Source of the DNA: Pandoraea sp.
GTDB lineage: Bacteria > Pseudomonadota > Gammaproteobacteria > Burkholderiales > Burkholderiaceae
Assembly: GCF_004297875.1 (NCBI RefSeq)
Contig: NZ_SCSK01000006.1
Location: forward strand, 1-64,000
Direction: 5' to 3'
Length of the DNA stretch: 64,000 bases
Shown here piece after piece: positions 1 through 7,938 of this stretch. The notes beneath the pieces were generated by a model. The model saw only the letters and a list, made by a program, of their open reading frames with translations, was not told where the DNA came from and made no database searches. The translations under genes were made by a program, and so were the position numbers. The first letter of the stretch is position 1, and each line of letters starts with the position of its first letter.

Positions 1-120
1 CTCGTCGGGTTGTACCAGAAGGCACTGGGTGATGCAAAAGTCGCAGATCTGTACCTGCAACCCGCATCAACTAGCTCCTCTCAAGCAAGCGTGATCGCAG
101 GCATTCGCCACGCTTTCTGA
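1..120 (+). CDS. C-terminal end of an outer-membrane porin (partial)
   Basis: The first 39 codons of the window are open and end in TGA at 118-120. The peptide finishes ...SQASVIAGIRHAF. A last beta-strand of alternating hydrophobic residues closing on Phe, preceded by Gly-(Ile/Leu/Met)-Arg-His, is the signature end of trimeric Gram-negative porins of the Burkholderiales type, where the terminal Phe is read by the BAM complex. The rest of the gene lies outside the window. The call rests on this short tail only; another beta-barrel protein remains possible. Confidence 0.6.
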   Translation, partial: LVGLYQKALGDAKVADLYLQPASTSSSQASVIAGIRHAF

Positions 121-128
121 GCATTGTG

Positions 129-219
129 CGTATTTCGGTCAACGTGATCAGCGATTTAGGTTGTAGGTGATCAGGGAATCCGGAGGAAGGTGATCGCTTA
201 TTTCGGTTGAATATGATCG
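129..219. repeat. Four degenerate 23-bp tandem repeats, IS21-end-like
   Basis: Four consecutive units (129-151, 152-174, 175-196, 197-219; 23, 23, 22 and 23 bp) share the pattern cgNatttNggttNaNNTGATC(a/g). The third unit is the most diverged. Arrays of this kind, repeating TGATC and ATTTCGG every 22-23 bp, are what I associate with the multiply repeated ends of IS21-family elements. No istA or istB gene follows, so this would be a solo end or remnant. The periodicity is read directly from the sequence; the IS21 attribution is from memory. Confidence 0.45.
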
Positions 220-651
220 TTGATCAACGGCTTCCGAAATAAGTGTCAGCGCCGGAGTAATGCTAAACCGGCAAGGCACGAGGGACTCCCTGCAAGAGAA
301 TTTCCTTACTGCGTTATCGACTCGAGAAGCCTCCGCCAAACTGGAATATTCTTTTGCGCCGAGCTCTCTCAGAGCTGCTCAAAGCCATCCGAGCGCAAAC
401 CGAAGAGAAACCAGAGTCGATCGCGATCCTGGTCGCCAGCAATCGGCAAGTGCCGCCGAACCATCTACGCATGTATGTGCCCCGCATGCAGCGACGCGAG
501 CAATATCTCGTATATCGGTAATTATCTCTCATTCATCAATGCTGATAACCGCTGTTATCGCCATTGCGTTTTACCCCGCAATTTGACTTCGCTTCGAATT
601 ACATCTCGCCGTTCCCAGTCCCGGCGTGGATCGCGCGGCGTGATCGCCTGA
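220..651. other. Unassigned stretch with one open frame lacking a start
   Basis: No recognisable gene fills these 430 bases. One forward frame is open from 267 to a TAA at 519-521 and reads like protein in its second half (ALSELLKAIRAQTEEKPES, then NRQVPPNHLRMYVPRMQRRE), but it has no ATG, GTG or TTG near its beginning and a stop at 264-266 precedes it. It may be the 3' remnant of a gene cut by the mobile element to its left. I do not recognise the family. Other open frames here look like composition artefacts. Confidence 0.3.
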
Positions 652-1827
652 TTATCTGGGCTCGTCCTCATTCTGCATCGCCACCGCCTTCGCCGCCAAC
701 GCAAATGCCGTATTGGCCGCTGGCACACCACAATAAACCGCAGCCTGCATCAATGTTTCCTCGATGACTTCCGGTTCGACACCGGCGCGCAGCGCGGCAT
801 TGACATGCAATTCAAACTCTTCCCAGCGGCCCAGCGCGGTCATCATTGCCAGCACCATCGCACGTCGCGCCGTGTCTTCAAAACGACTCGACGTCCATAT
901 CTCGCCCCATGCCAGGCGCGTAATGAGCTGTTGAAAACGCGTGTTGAATGGCGTCACCGCTGCCAGACGCTGCTCGACATAGGCGGCTCCAAGTACCTGC
1001 TTGCGGCGTGCCAGGCCGGCGGCATAGCGCGCCGCTTCGTCCCAGGCGGGCGCCGGGTCGAGAAAGTCGAGCACCGTGTCGCACCATTGCCATGGTACTT
1101 CGGTCATCGGAATATGTGCACACGGCAATGTATGAAGCCGCGCGCCTGGGATCGCGTCGGCAATCGCCTGCCCGCGCGCGGGCGGGGTCGACTGATCGTG
1201 AGCGCCTGTCAGCACCAGCGTCGGCACAGCAATGCCGGGCAGCTTGTCGCCTATGCGCATGTCGCGAATGGCCGCGCAGCAGCCAACATACCCTTGGGGT
1301 GCAAGCGACAGCAATGTATCGCGAACGCGCAAATACTCCAAACCGCCTCGCGCGACGAACCTCGGCGTATAGAAGCGTGCCAGTACCGCATCAGCGACCG
1401 CCGCCGTGCCGCCGGCACGTACCGCGGCGATGCGCGTGTCCCACACCTCCCGTTCGAAAAAGGTGGACGTATTGCACAGCACCAGCCGTTCGAGCCGGTT
1501 CTGCTCCCGTGCCGCATACGCCATGCCCACCATGCCCCCGAGTGACACGCCACAGTAGTGAAAACGCGTCAGCCCGGCCGCCACCACAACCGCCGCCAAG
1601 TCGTCGGTCAACTCGTCGAGCGTATAGTCGCCCTCCGGCGCGTCCGACGCGCCATGGCCCCGCATATCGTAGCGCACCACGTAGAAATGCCGCATCAGCC
1701 GAGGCAGCACGGGGTCCCACAATGAAAAGTCGGTGCCGAGCGAATTGCCCAGTACCAGCGCAGGGCGTGCTGCGTCGCCGTCGGCGCGCCAGTAAATGCG
1801 AGCGGTACCGCTCTGGATATGAGGCAT
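652..1827 (-). CDS. pcaL: 3-oxoadipate enol-lactonase / 4-carboxymuconolactone decarboxylase fusion
   Basis: This 391-aa protein joins two consecutive enzymes of the protocatechuate branch. Residues 1 to about 262 form an alpha/beta-hydrolase: the nucleophile elbow G-V-S-L-G-G places Ser95 as nucleophile, with the acid in TGAHDQS and the base His in PCAHIP; this part is PcaD, which opens 3-oxoadipate enol-lactone. Residues from about 265 to the end are a CMD-fold PcaC domain (SRFEDTARRAMVLAMMTALGR) that decarboxylates 4-carboxymuconolactone. The start MPHIQSG was chosen because the frame further upstream is Arg/Pro-rich noise lying inside pcaB. It begins 2 bases after pcaB stops, so the two are cotranscribed. 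Such fusions are known as PcaL. Confidence 0.93.
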   Translation of the reverse strand: MPHIQSGTARIYWRADGDAARPALVLGNSLGTDFSLWDPVLPRLMRHFYVVRYDMRGHGASDAPEGDYTLDELTDDLAAVVVAAGLTRFHYCGVSLGGMVGMAYAAREQNRLERLVLCNTSTFFEREVWDTRIAAVRAGGTAAVADAVLARFYTPRFVARGGLEYLRVRDTLLSLAPQGYVGCCAAIRDMRIGDKLPGIAVPTLVLTGAHDQSTPPARGQAIADAIPGARLHTLPCAHIPMTEVPWQWCDTVLDFLDPAPAWDEAARYAAGLARRKQVLGAAYVEQRLAAVTPFNTRFQQLITRLAWGEIWTSSRFEDTARRAMVLAMMTALGRWEEFELHVNAALRAGVEPEVIEETLMQAAVYCGVPAANTAFALAAKAVAMQNEDEPR

Positions 1828-1829
1828 GG

Positions 1830-3191
1830 TCAATTTCCCGATAAAAGTCGACGTTGGGCTTGCCAGTCCTGTAAGACCTGGTCCGCCATTGTCTGAGCGG
1901 CGTCGAGGTGGGCGGACAGACTGCACGCTGCATCGATCTCGGCAGCGGACACGACTGCACCGACCTGCTGATCGGCAAGTAGCAGGTCGCGTAGCGGCAC
2001 CCGGCGCCGCGTGGCTTCTTCGCACAGCGCAGCGATAATGCGTTGCGCCGCGCTCATGTCAAAGTGTCGCGTGAGCAGTTGCAAGACGCCCTCTGAGTAG
2101 ATAACGCCATGCACGCGCTCGATATTGGCTTGCATTGCGTCGCTATTGACTCGCATACCCTCAGCCGCCTCGATAGCAGCATCGACGCTGTTGGCGGTCA
2201 ACAAAAACAGCTCGGTGAGCACTGGCAGCGCGTTGGGCCAGCTGCCAAGGCCCCGCTCATGTTCGGCGGCCAGTTCGCCGGTCAGTGTCACTGCAAGCAG
2301 GGGCGCGCGATAGGCGGCATCGAGCATATGCATGCAAGCCACCGGGTTGCGCTTGTGCGGCATCGCCGATGACCCTCCTCGGCCTTCGCCGACCGGCTCG
2401 AACACTTCCGCAACTTCGCTTTGCATGAGTAGCGACACGTCGCGCCCGAATTTTCCCAGCACGCCGCAAAGCACGGCCAATTCGTTGCCCACACGGGCCA
2501 GGCGGTCGCGCGTGCCATGCCAGGAAATCGGCGCAGCGCGCAAGCCGAGTTGCTCGGCCAGTGCGCGGGTCACCGCGCCCGCGTGCGCGCCATGCGTCAC
2601 CAGCGTGCCGTTGGCACCGCCGAACTGCAGTACGCGCGCAGCCTCGCCCGCCTCGCGCAGCGCCAATCCGCTGCGGGCCACGGCGTCAAGCCATCCGGCT
2701 GCCTTCCAGCCAAACGATACTGGAGCAGCCGGCTGCAGCAATGTGCGCGCCAGCATGGCGGTGCGCCGATGCCGCTCGATCTGCGTGGCGAACCCGTCGC
2801 CAAGCCGGCCCAGCGCCTCGTATATCTGCAGCAACGCGGCCTGCGCCACACACACGAGCGCCGTATCACACACGTCCTGGCTGGTTGCGCCGTAATGCAC
2901 ATAGGGGGCTGCGACCGGTACGGCTTGCGCAACCCATGCCTTCAATGTCTTGACCAGCGGAATCGCCAACGTACCCGCCCGGCGTGCCTCCTCGCCAAGC
3001 GCACCCGCATCAATGCGCAGTGTCCGGCAAGCGTCTTTGATGGCCGGGCCAGCATCGGCCGGCACCACGCCGCACGCCGCCTGCGCCTGCGCGAGCGCAA
3101 CCTCGAAGCGCAGCATCGCCGCCAGTACGGCGGCATCGTCCCAGAGTTCGCGCATCGGCGCCGTGGAAAATGCATTATTCAGCATGTGCAT
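1830..3191 (-). CDS. pcaB: 3-carboxy-cis,cis-muconate cycloisomerase
   Basis: A 453-aa member of the fumarase/aspartase superfamily that lactonises 3-carboxy-cis,cis-muconate, the product of protocatechuate 3,4-dioxygenase. The superfamily signature GSSAMPHKRNP is at residues 273-283 and provides the catalytic serine loop; the conserved HYGATSQDV lies at 99-107. The length is normal for bacterial PcaB. The ATG at 3191 follows AGGAG by nine bases; a second ATG two codons later is a less good fit to that ribosome site. It follows pcaG with a 99-bp gap and leads directly into pcaL. Confidence 0.95.
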   Translation of the reverse strand: MHMLNNAFSTAPMRELWDDAAVLAAMLRFEVALAQAQAACGVVPADAGPAIKDACRTLRIDAGALGEEARRAGTLAIPLVKTLKAWVAQAVPVAAPYVHYGATSQDVCDTALVCVAQAALLQIYEALGRLGDGFATQIERHRRTAMLARTLLQPAAPVSFGWKAAGWLDAVARSGLALREAGEAARVLQFGGANGTLVTHGAHAGAVTRALAEQLGLRAAPISWHGTRDRLARVGNELAVLCGVLGKFGRDVSLLMQSEVAEVFEPVGEGRGGSSAMPHKRNPVACMHMLDAAYRAPLLAVTLTGELAAEHERGLGSWPNALPVLTELFLLTANSVDAAIEAAEGMRVNSDAMQANIERVHGVIYSEGVLQLLTRHFDMSAAQRIIAALCEEATRRRVPLRDLLLADQQVGAVVSAAEIDAACSLSAHLDAAQTMADQVLQDWQAQRRLLSGN

Positions 3192-3290
3192 CGGATGATG
3201 CTCCTAGGGTGGGTTAGCGTCAAAACGAGCTTGCTTTGCGCTGGCAACCCCTGACTTGGAATCCACGAACTGACGAATGGAGCAAGCGGG

Positions 3291-3878
3291 TCAAAGATCG
3301 AAGAATACTGTTTCCCGCGCCCCCTGCATGTGGATATCGAAACGATAAACCATGCCGGGCTCCGCACTGCTTCGCCGCGCGATCAGCGTGTAGCGGCGTG
3401 CCGCCGACACGCTATTAAGTACCGCGTCGGCCGCATTAGCCTCGGGCTCGTCGTCGAAGTAAATACGTGTAAAAGCATGCAGCAGCATGCCACGCATGAG
3501 TAGGATCACGTCCAGATGTGGCGCAGAGCCCGTACCATCGGCGCCCGGCTTGATGGTGTGCAAAACAAAGCGGTGCTGCGCATCAGTACCAGTGCCGATT
3601 CGGCAAAAGCCGCGCATGCCAAGGCGCGCTGCATCGTCGTGCGTCGTCGCATAACGCCCTGCTGCGTCGGCCTGAAGAACTTCCAGTAGCGCGTCGTTGA
3701 TTGGCGCGCCCGCGCCGTCGAGGACTTGCCCGACCACGGTGATACGTTGGCCCGGCGTCGTGAGCTCGACTGGCGTCATGGCGAACAGGTTCGGCAGATC
3801 GTAGCCATACTGCGCTGGGCACAGGCCATAGGCGAAGTAAGGTCCGACGGTTTGCGAAGGGGTCTGCTTGAGCGTCAT
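3291..3878 (-). CDS. pcaG: Protocatechuate 3,4-dioxygenase alpha subunit
   Basis: A 195-aa intradiol dioxygenase subunit opening with TPSQTVGPYFAYGL, the usual beginning of PcaG, and carrying the beta-sandwich GQVLDGAGAPINDALLEVLQADAAGRY typical of the intradiol fold. The alpha subunit lacks the complete iron-ligand set and pairs with PcaH to form the active site that cleaves protocatechuate to 3-carboxy-cis,cis-muconate. It starts 3 bases after the pcaH stop, with GGGAG at the end of pcaH acting as ribosome site, which suggests tightly coupled translation and a 1:1 ratio. Confidence 0.94.
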   Translation of the reverse strand: MTLKQTPSQTVGPYFAYGLCPAQYGYDLPNLFAMTPVELTTPGQRITVVGQVLDGAGAPINDALLEVLQADAAGRYATTHDDAARLGMRGFCRIGTGTDAQHRFVLHTIKPGADGTGSAPHLDVILLMRGMLLHAFTRIYFDDEPEANAADAVLNSVSAARRYTLIARRSSAEPGMVYRFDIHMQGARETVFFDL

Positions 3879-3881
3879 GGT

Positions 3882-4586
3882 CTATCTCTCCCACGGGGTT
3901 TCGCGTGCACCTCGCAACACGATGTCGAATATGTAGCCCAGCGCGTAGCCCGGCTCGGTCGCATCCAACGCGAAGCTGGCAATGAGCCGTTCGCGAGCGC
4001 CGGCGGGGGTGCCCTGGAAAATCGGATCGTGAGCCAGCAGCGGATCGCCGGGAAAATACATCTGCGTCACCAGGCGCGCGCCGAAGTGCTCTCCAAACAA
4101 CGAAAAGTGAATATGATTCGGGCGCCAGGCGTTGGGGTGATTGCCCCACGGATAAGCGCCAGGCTTGACAGTGAGGAAGCGATAACGGCCCTGTGTGTCA
4201 GTCAAGCAGCGCCCCGCGCCGAGAAAATTCGGGTCGAGCGGCGCGTCGTGCTGATCCGCCTTATGCACGTAGCGGCCAGCGGCATTGGCCTGCCAGATTT
4301 CCACCAGGGTGTTGGCGAGCGGACGGCCGCGCTCGTCGAGCACACGGCCTGTGACGATAATGCGTTCGCCCAGCGGCACGCCGTTCTTCACTGCGTTGCG
4401 CGTCAAGTCATGATCGAGCGGACCCAACTCATGCGCACCGTAGACAGGCGCATGCAAATTGCTCAGCCGGCCCCGCAAAGGAACCAGCGGCTGCGTGGGG
4501 CCGCGCAACAGGGTCGACGCATAAGGAGGATGCAGATACGCCGGGTGCGACGCCCAGTCGCGCGGATCGAGTACGGTGTCTGGCAC
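3882..4586 (-). CDS. pcaH: Protocatechuate 3,4-dioxygenase beta subunit
   Basis: The iron-bearing subunit of protocatechuate 3,4-dioxygenase. With the start chosen here (234 aa) the four Fe(III) ligands fall at Tyr106, Tyr145, His158 and His160 (GRYVHK, AYPWGNH, PNHIHF), two positions short of the numbering known for the Pseudomonas enzyme. The start is GTG at 4586: GAGGAG lies six bases upstream and the protein then begins VPDTVLDPRDW. A longer reading from a TTG at 4649 has no ribosome site and would run through the promoter. The gene heads pcaHGB-pcaL and is divergent from pcaQ. Confidence 0.93.
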   Translation of the reverse strand: MPDTVLDPRDWASHPAYLHPPYASTLLRGPTQPLVPLRGRLSNLHAPVYGAHELGPLDHDLTRNAVKNGVPLGERIIVTGRVLDERGRPLANTLVEIWQANAAGRYVHKADQHDAPLDPNFLGAGRCLTDTQGRYRFLTVKPGAYPWGNHPNAWRPNHIHFSLFGEHFGARLVTQMYFPGDPLLAHDPIFQGTPAGARERLIASFALDATEPGYALGYIFDIVLRGARETPWER

Positions 4587-4683
4587 GATGGTCTCCTCGG
4601 GGCAATAGTTAAAATCGAAATGCCAAGAAATAACTTTATCTCTTTCCAAAATTTATAGAAAATGATCTTTTTTCAGCGATAAC

Positions 4684-4698
4684 ATAACCATTAGTTAT
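4684..4698. promoter_or_regulatory. Probable PcaQ operator (ATAAC-N5-GTTAT)
   Basis: A perfect 15-bp interrupted palindrome ATAACcattaGTTAT sits in the divergent pcaH-pcaQ region and overlaps the ATG of pcaQ by two bases. It has the T-N11-A form of LysR-type sites and resembles the ATAACC/GGTTAA half-sites described for PcaQ in rhizobia. Its place, about 100 bp upstream of pcaH, fits activation of pcaHGB-L by PcaQ with a co-inducer such as carboxymuconolactone, together with autorepression. The dyad is seen; its use by PcaQ is inferred. Confidence 0.6.
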
Positions 4699-5632
4699 GA
4701 AAAATCCCTTGACCGACGGCCGGATCAAGTTGCGCCATTTGCAATGTTTCCTGGCCATTGCGCAATTTGGCAGCCTGCAAAAAGCGGCCACAGCGCTTTC
4801 GATCACTCAGCCCGCCGTCTCGAAAACCGTCGCCGAACTCGAAGGATTGCTCGGTGTTGCTCTGTTCGAACGTGGCCGCGGCGGCGCGACGCCAACCCGC
4901 CAGGCGCAATGGTTCCTGCCGCACGCCAGCGCCTGCCTGAACGCGCTGCAGACAGGCGTGAACGCCCTGGCGCGCACCAGTGGGCACGCGCCAGGCTTCA
5001 TCAACCTCGGCATCCTGCCGACCCTCGCCGCCGCGTGTTTGCCGCCCGTCGCGGCACAATTGCGCCGGCAATGGCCCGCCGTTTCACTGCGCGTGGTTAC
5101 CGGCACCAACAAGGAACTGACTGCCAAACTCAAAGCGGGCGAAGTGGAAGTCGCGCTGTGCCGCTCCTCGGACCCTGAGCTGATGGCAGGTCTGAGCTTC
5201 GAATACCTTTGCGGCGAGCCACTCGTGGCGGTGGTCAGGGCCGACCACCCGCTGCTGCGCGCGCCGCTCGCTATCGCAGCCGGCTTGCGGGACTACCCGG
5301 TGCTACTGCCGCCGCCAGGCACCGTCATCCGCCAGTCGGCAGACCGACTGCTTGCTGCCGCCGGCGCCACGCCGCTCCAGGCTCACATTGAACTGCTATC
5401 GGTCTCCGCCGGCAAGGCGCTTACGCTGGAGAACGATGCCGTCTGGTTTGTGCCGCGTGGCACCGTCGCGCACGACCTCGCTGACGGCTCGCTGACATGC
5501 TTACCGCTGGCGAGCGCCGGCGCCGAAGAACCAGTGGGCTTGGCATTGCGAATCGACGCGCCGCAAGCGCCGGTACTGCGTGCCTTGCTCGAAGCAATGC
5601 GCACCTTCTTGCGCCGCGCCGGCTCAAGTTAG
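4697..5632 (+). CDS. pcaQ: LysR-type activator of the pca operon
   Basis: A 311-aa LysR-type regulator. The winged helix-turn-helix is at about residues 10-70 (IKLRHLQCFLAIAQFGSLQKAA, then QPAVSKTVAELE), followed by a periplasmic-binding-protein-like effector domain from about residue 95. The RIKLRHLQCF opening is typical of PcaQ. It is transcribed divergently from pcaHGB-L, as PcaQ usually is. The ATG has no good Shine-Dalgarno sequence and lies inside the presumed operator, so translation may be weak or the mRNA nearly leaderless. Confidence 0.88.
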   Translation: MKNPLTDGRIKLRHLQCFLAIAQFGSLQKAATALSITQPAVSKTVAELEGLLGVALFERGRGGATPTRQAQWFLPHASACLNALQTGVNALARTSGHAPGFINLGILPTLAAACLPPVAAQLRRQWPAVSLRVVTGTNKELTAKLKAGEVEVALCRSSDPELMAGLSFEYLCGEPLVAVVRADHPLLRAPLAIAAGLRDYPVLLPPPGTVIRQSADRLLAAAGATPLQAHIELLSVSAGKALTLENDAVWFVPRGTVAHDLADGSLTCLPLASAGAEEPVGLALRIDAPQAPVLRALLEAMRTFLRRAGSS

Positions 5633-5737
5633 CGGCACGCTAGCGCTGTCTGACGCATTTCTCGACATCCCGAGTCGTTTGGCAATCCGGCGTATAAAAC
5701 GTGATCTCGCAGATGCCCGCGTCGAATGCTGCTCAAC

Positions 5738-5754
5738 TGAGGCTGCCCCCAAAC
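5738..5754. repeat. IS-end-like copy matching the end at 6041
   Basis: TGAGGCTGCCCCCAAAC here matches TGAGGCTGACCCCAAAT at 6041-6057, which lies at the stop of the IS3-family transposase remnant, with mismatches only at the ninth and last positions. This suggests a second, isolated end of the same or a related element 303 bp away. Nothing coding is visible between the two copies apart from the repeat array. Confidence 0.4.
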
Positions 5755-5782
5755 CCGGGGCTCAACCACACCGTCCGGAAAA

Positions 5783-5953
5783 TTCAAAGTTAAACGCACC
5801 AAATACCCGATAATTCAGACTTAAGTGAACCACTGGTTCAAAGTTGACTGAGCAGCGCTCCCGCGAGGCGTTATCCTATCAACATGACTAGTTCAAAATT
5901 AGATGAATCTCGACAATTCACTCAACTTTGAACTTTGTTCACTTAACTTTGAA
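5783..5953. repeat. Array of 15-bp TTCAAAGTTAAGTGA-type repeats in both orientations
   Basis: Six copies of one motif lie in 171 bp. Four are direct: 5783-5797, 5814-5828, 5837-5851 and 5892-5906 (the first and fourth are the least conserved). Two are inverted: 5918-5932 and 5939-5953, whose complements read TTCAAAGTTGAGTGA and TTCAAAGTTAAGTGA. Direct copies on one side and inverted copies on the other, spaced about 20-30 bp, is the arrangement expected if the two multi-site ends of a Tn7/Tn5053-like transposon were brought together by loss of the interior. No transposase gene of that type is present. The repeats are seen; the transposon origin is inferred. Confidence 0.55.
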
Positions 5954-6040
5954 TTGCCGGGCTGCACTTAGCAGCCTAGCAAGGCAATATTGACCTGCCC
6001 CTACAAACAGGGCCATCTGGAGTCTAGTAAAGTTCGTTTT

Positions 6041-6570
6041 TGAGGCTGACCCCAAATCAGGGCCGTTCTGAAGTGGAAATTTCCGGCTCTTCGGGTTGGG
6101 CCGATTCGGCCCGAGACCTGCACTGACGGGCGAATTCAGAGGGCGTCATCCACTGCAATGCAGAGTGGGGACGCGTCTCGTTATAGTACTCGCGCCAAGC
6201 TTGGATTTTGCACCTTGTGTCCTTGAGCGACAAGAACCAATGCGCGTTCAGGCATTCCTCGCGAAAGCGGCCGTTGAAGGACTCATTCTTCGCGTTATCG
6301 GTTGGCTTGCCAGGGCGAGAGAAGTCGATTTCTACGCCATTCTCATACGCCCACTTGTCGAGCACCTTGGAGATGAACTCGCTGCCATTATCCGCTTTGA
6401 TGAAACGCGGCAAAGGGCGGCCGGCGACGATGCGCTCCAGCGCAGCTACAACGTCTTCGCCCCGCAGTGCCGCACCGACATCGATGGCCAAGCACTCGCG
6501 CGTGTAGTTATCCACGATCGTCAGTGTGCGCAAGCGTCGGCCGTCAAACAATGCATCGGCGCCCAATACT
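6041..6570 (-). pseudogene. IS3-family transposase (OrfB) remnant with IS end
   Basis: Reading leftward from about 6570 to a stop at 6057, the product (ADALFDGRRLRTLTIVDNYT, then KADNGSEF, GKPTDNAKNESFNGRFREEC and ETRPHSALQWMTPSEFA) is the C-terminal part of an IS3-family integrase, closest in feel to the IS407/IS401 group. The second catalytic Asp and the Glu are present, but the first Asp, normally just before ADALFDG, is missing, as are the N-terminal half and OrfA. The residues upstream of ADALFDG do not resemble the family. The element end TGAGGCTGACCCCAAAT (6041-6057) abuts the stop. It cannot encode an active transposase. Confidence 0.82.
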
Positions 6571-6820
6571 GTAATGCGCGACGCATTGCGCGCACCAGCA
6601 GCACGGGTGATCGTCGAAGTCCAAAGCAAGGCAGCTCTCGCACCGGCCTCCGCAACTGAGACACTGTCCGCGGTTTCGTGCCACCCCGATCACCTCTCGA
6701 AAACGGCGATGCGGGAAAATCCAAGACATGGCCTCGTCGTCATGTTCGTCGCCGCGCCGTCCCGCCACCGAACATGACGCTCGGCAATGGTCGTTGTTAT
6801 CTCCCCTCTCTTTTTAACTT
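6571..6820. other. Gene-free spacer between IS remnant and catabolic cluster
   Basis: No gene is supported here. Short open frames exist on both strands but none has a recognisable sequence, a ribosome site or a continuation. The stretch probably contains the deletion junction of the IS remnant on its left and the promoter of the binding-protein gene on its right. Confidence 0.4.
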
Positions 6821-6842
6821 GCAACAATGTCGACATTGTTGC
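6821..6842. promoter_or_regulatory. 22-bp perfect palindrome, probable GntR operator
   Basis: A perfect inverted repeat with core AATGTCGACATT and arms GCAAC/GTTGC lies 91 bp upstream of the binding-protein gene. The same 12-bp core recurs at 9030-9041 in front of the ThDP-enzyme gene, with a similar right arm (TTGCA). The form TNGTCGACNA fits operators of FCD-type GntR repressors, and a GntR gene lies between the two sites. Binding is inferred from this arrangement. Confidence 0.65.
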
Positions 6843-6933
6843 ATATTTGCATTTGCAAAATTCTCTTGTCACTTGTTTCTCTGCGCATAGAGCCTCAAAA
6901 GCTTGAAAATTATTCAAGAAAAAGGAGACATGA

Positions 6934-7938
6934 ATGAGACATGCACGTGTGGTTACCGGCATTTTCACGGCACTTGCACTGATGGCGAGCGTCTTGCCGG
7001 CGCGCGCCGAGGTGAGTACCGTCAATGTGACGATTCAGTATGGCATCGGCTATTTGCCGCTTTATGTAATGCGGCACGACCATCTGCTTGAAAAGCATTT
7101 GCAGCAGGAGGGACTCCACAGCAAGGTTACCTGGTCGCAAATCGGCACCGGCTCGGTCGTCAACGACGCGCTGCTCTCGGGGCGCACCGCGTTCGCTGGA
7201 GGCGGGCCACCGCAGATGCTGACGCTGTGGGATCGCACGCAATCGAATCTGAAAGTCAAAGGCATAGCGGCGCTCTCGTCCATGCCGATGTTTCTCAACG
7301 CCAATCAGCCGCGCCTGAAATCCCTGGACGACTTCACCAGCAGCGACCGGATTGCCGTCGCCAGTGCCGGATCGTCGATCGAAACGCTGATTTTGCAAAT
7401 GGCCGCGGCGAAACGATATGGCGCCGCCAATTTCCGGAAATTCGACCCGTTGATGGTGAATCTGGCACACCCCGATGGTATGACGGCCCTGCTGTCAAAA
7501 AGCTATATCACCGCTCAATTTACCGCGCCGCCATATCAATACGAGGAGCTCACACACCCGGGCATCCATCGAATGCTCAGTTCCTATGACGTCACCGGAG
7601 GACCGGCGACATTTCTTATGGTTTGGACCACCACCCGATTCCGCGACGAAAACCCGAAGACCGTCAAGGCCTACTACGACGCGCTGACCGAAGCGACCGA
7701 CTTCATCAATGCCCATAAACGTCAGGCCGCGGCGATTTACGTACAGGACGAAAAGGGCTCGGGAAGCGCAGACGACGTCCTGAAAATGCTCAACGACCCC
7801 GACGTCCACGTAACCATGGTGCCTCAGCACATCATGGATTACGCAAAAACCATGTACCGCCTCGGAACGATCAAACATATGCCAACCTCGTGGAAAGACC
7901 TGTTCTTTCCGGAGGTTTACGGCTTGCCGGGAAGTTGA
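6934..7938 (+). CDS. ABC-type periplasmic substrate-binding protein (NMT1/SsuA-like)
   Basis: A 334-aa secreted protein. Residues 1-25 form a signal peptide (hydrophobic TGIFTALALMASVLPARA, then cleavage before EVS). The mature part begins VNVTIQYGIGYLPLYVM, the usual first strand of NMT1/THI5-like binding proteins for sulfonates, nitrate, taurine or aromatic acids. AAAGGAG precedes the ATG by six bases. No permease or ATPase gene is near, so the protein either serves a transporter elsewhere or works alone. The shared operator with the ThDP enzyme gene suggests its ligand is the substrate of the cluster at 9137-15118. The ligand is unknown. Confidence 0.8.
   Translation: MRHARVVTGIFTALALMASVLPARAEVSTVNVTIQYGIGYLPLYVMRHDHLLEKHLQQEGLHSKVTWSQIGTGSVVNDALLSGRTAFAGGGPPQMLTLWDRTQSNLKVKGIAALSSMPMFLNANQPRLKSLDDFTSSDRIAVASAGSSIETLILQMAAAKRYGAANFRKFDPLMVNLAHPDGMTALLSKSYITAQFTAPPYQYEELTHPGIHRMLSSYDVTGGPATFLMVWTTTRFRDENPKTVKAYYDALTEATDFINAHKRQAAAIYVQDEKGSGSADDVLKMLNDPDVHVTMVPQHIMDYAKTMYRLGTIKHMPTSWKDLFFPEVYGLPGS

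Noticed and set aside
4587..4649. N-terminal extension of PcaH from a TTG at 4649
   Set aside because: No ribosome site for the TTG; a strong GAGGAG precedes the GTG at 4586, and the iron-ligand numbering fits the shorter form.
5633..6056. Possible CRISPR array suggested by repeated short motifs
   Set aside because: Units are only 15 bp, occur in both orientations and have irregular spacing; no cas genes are present.
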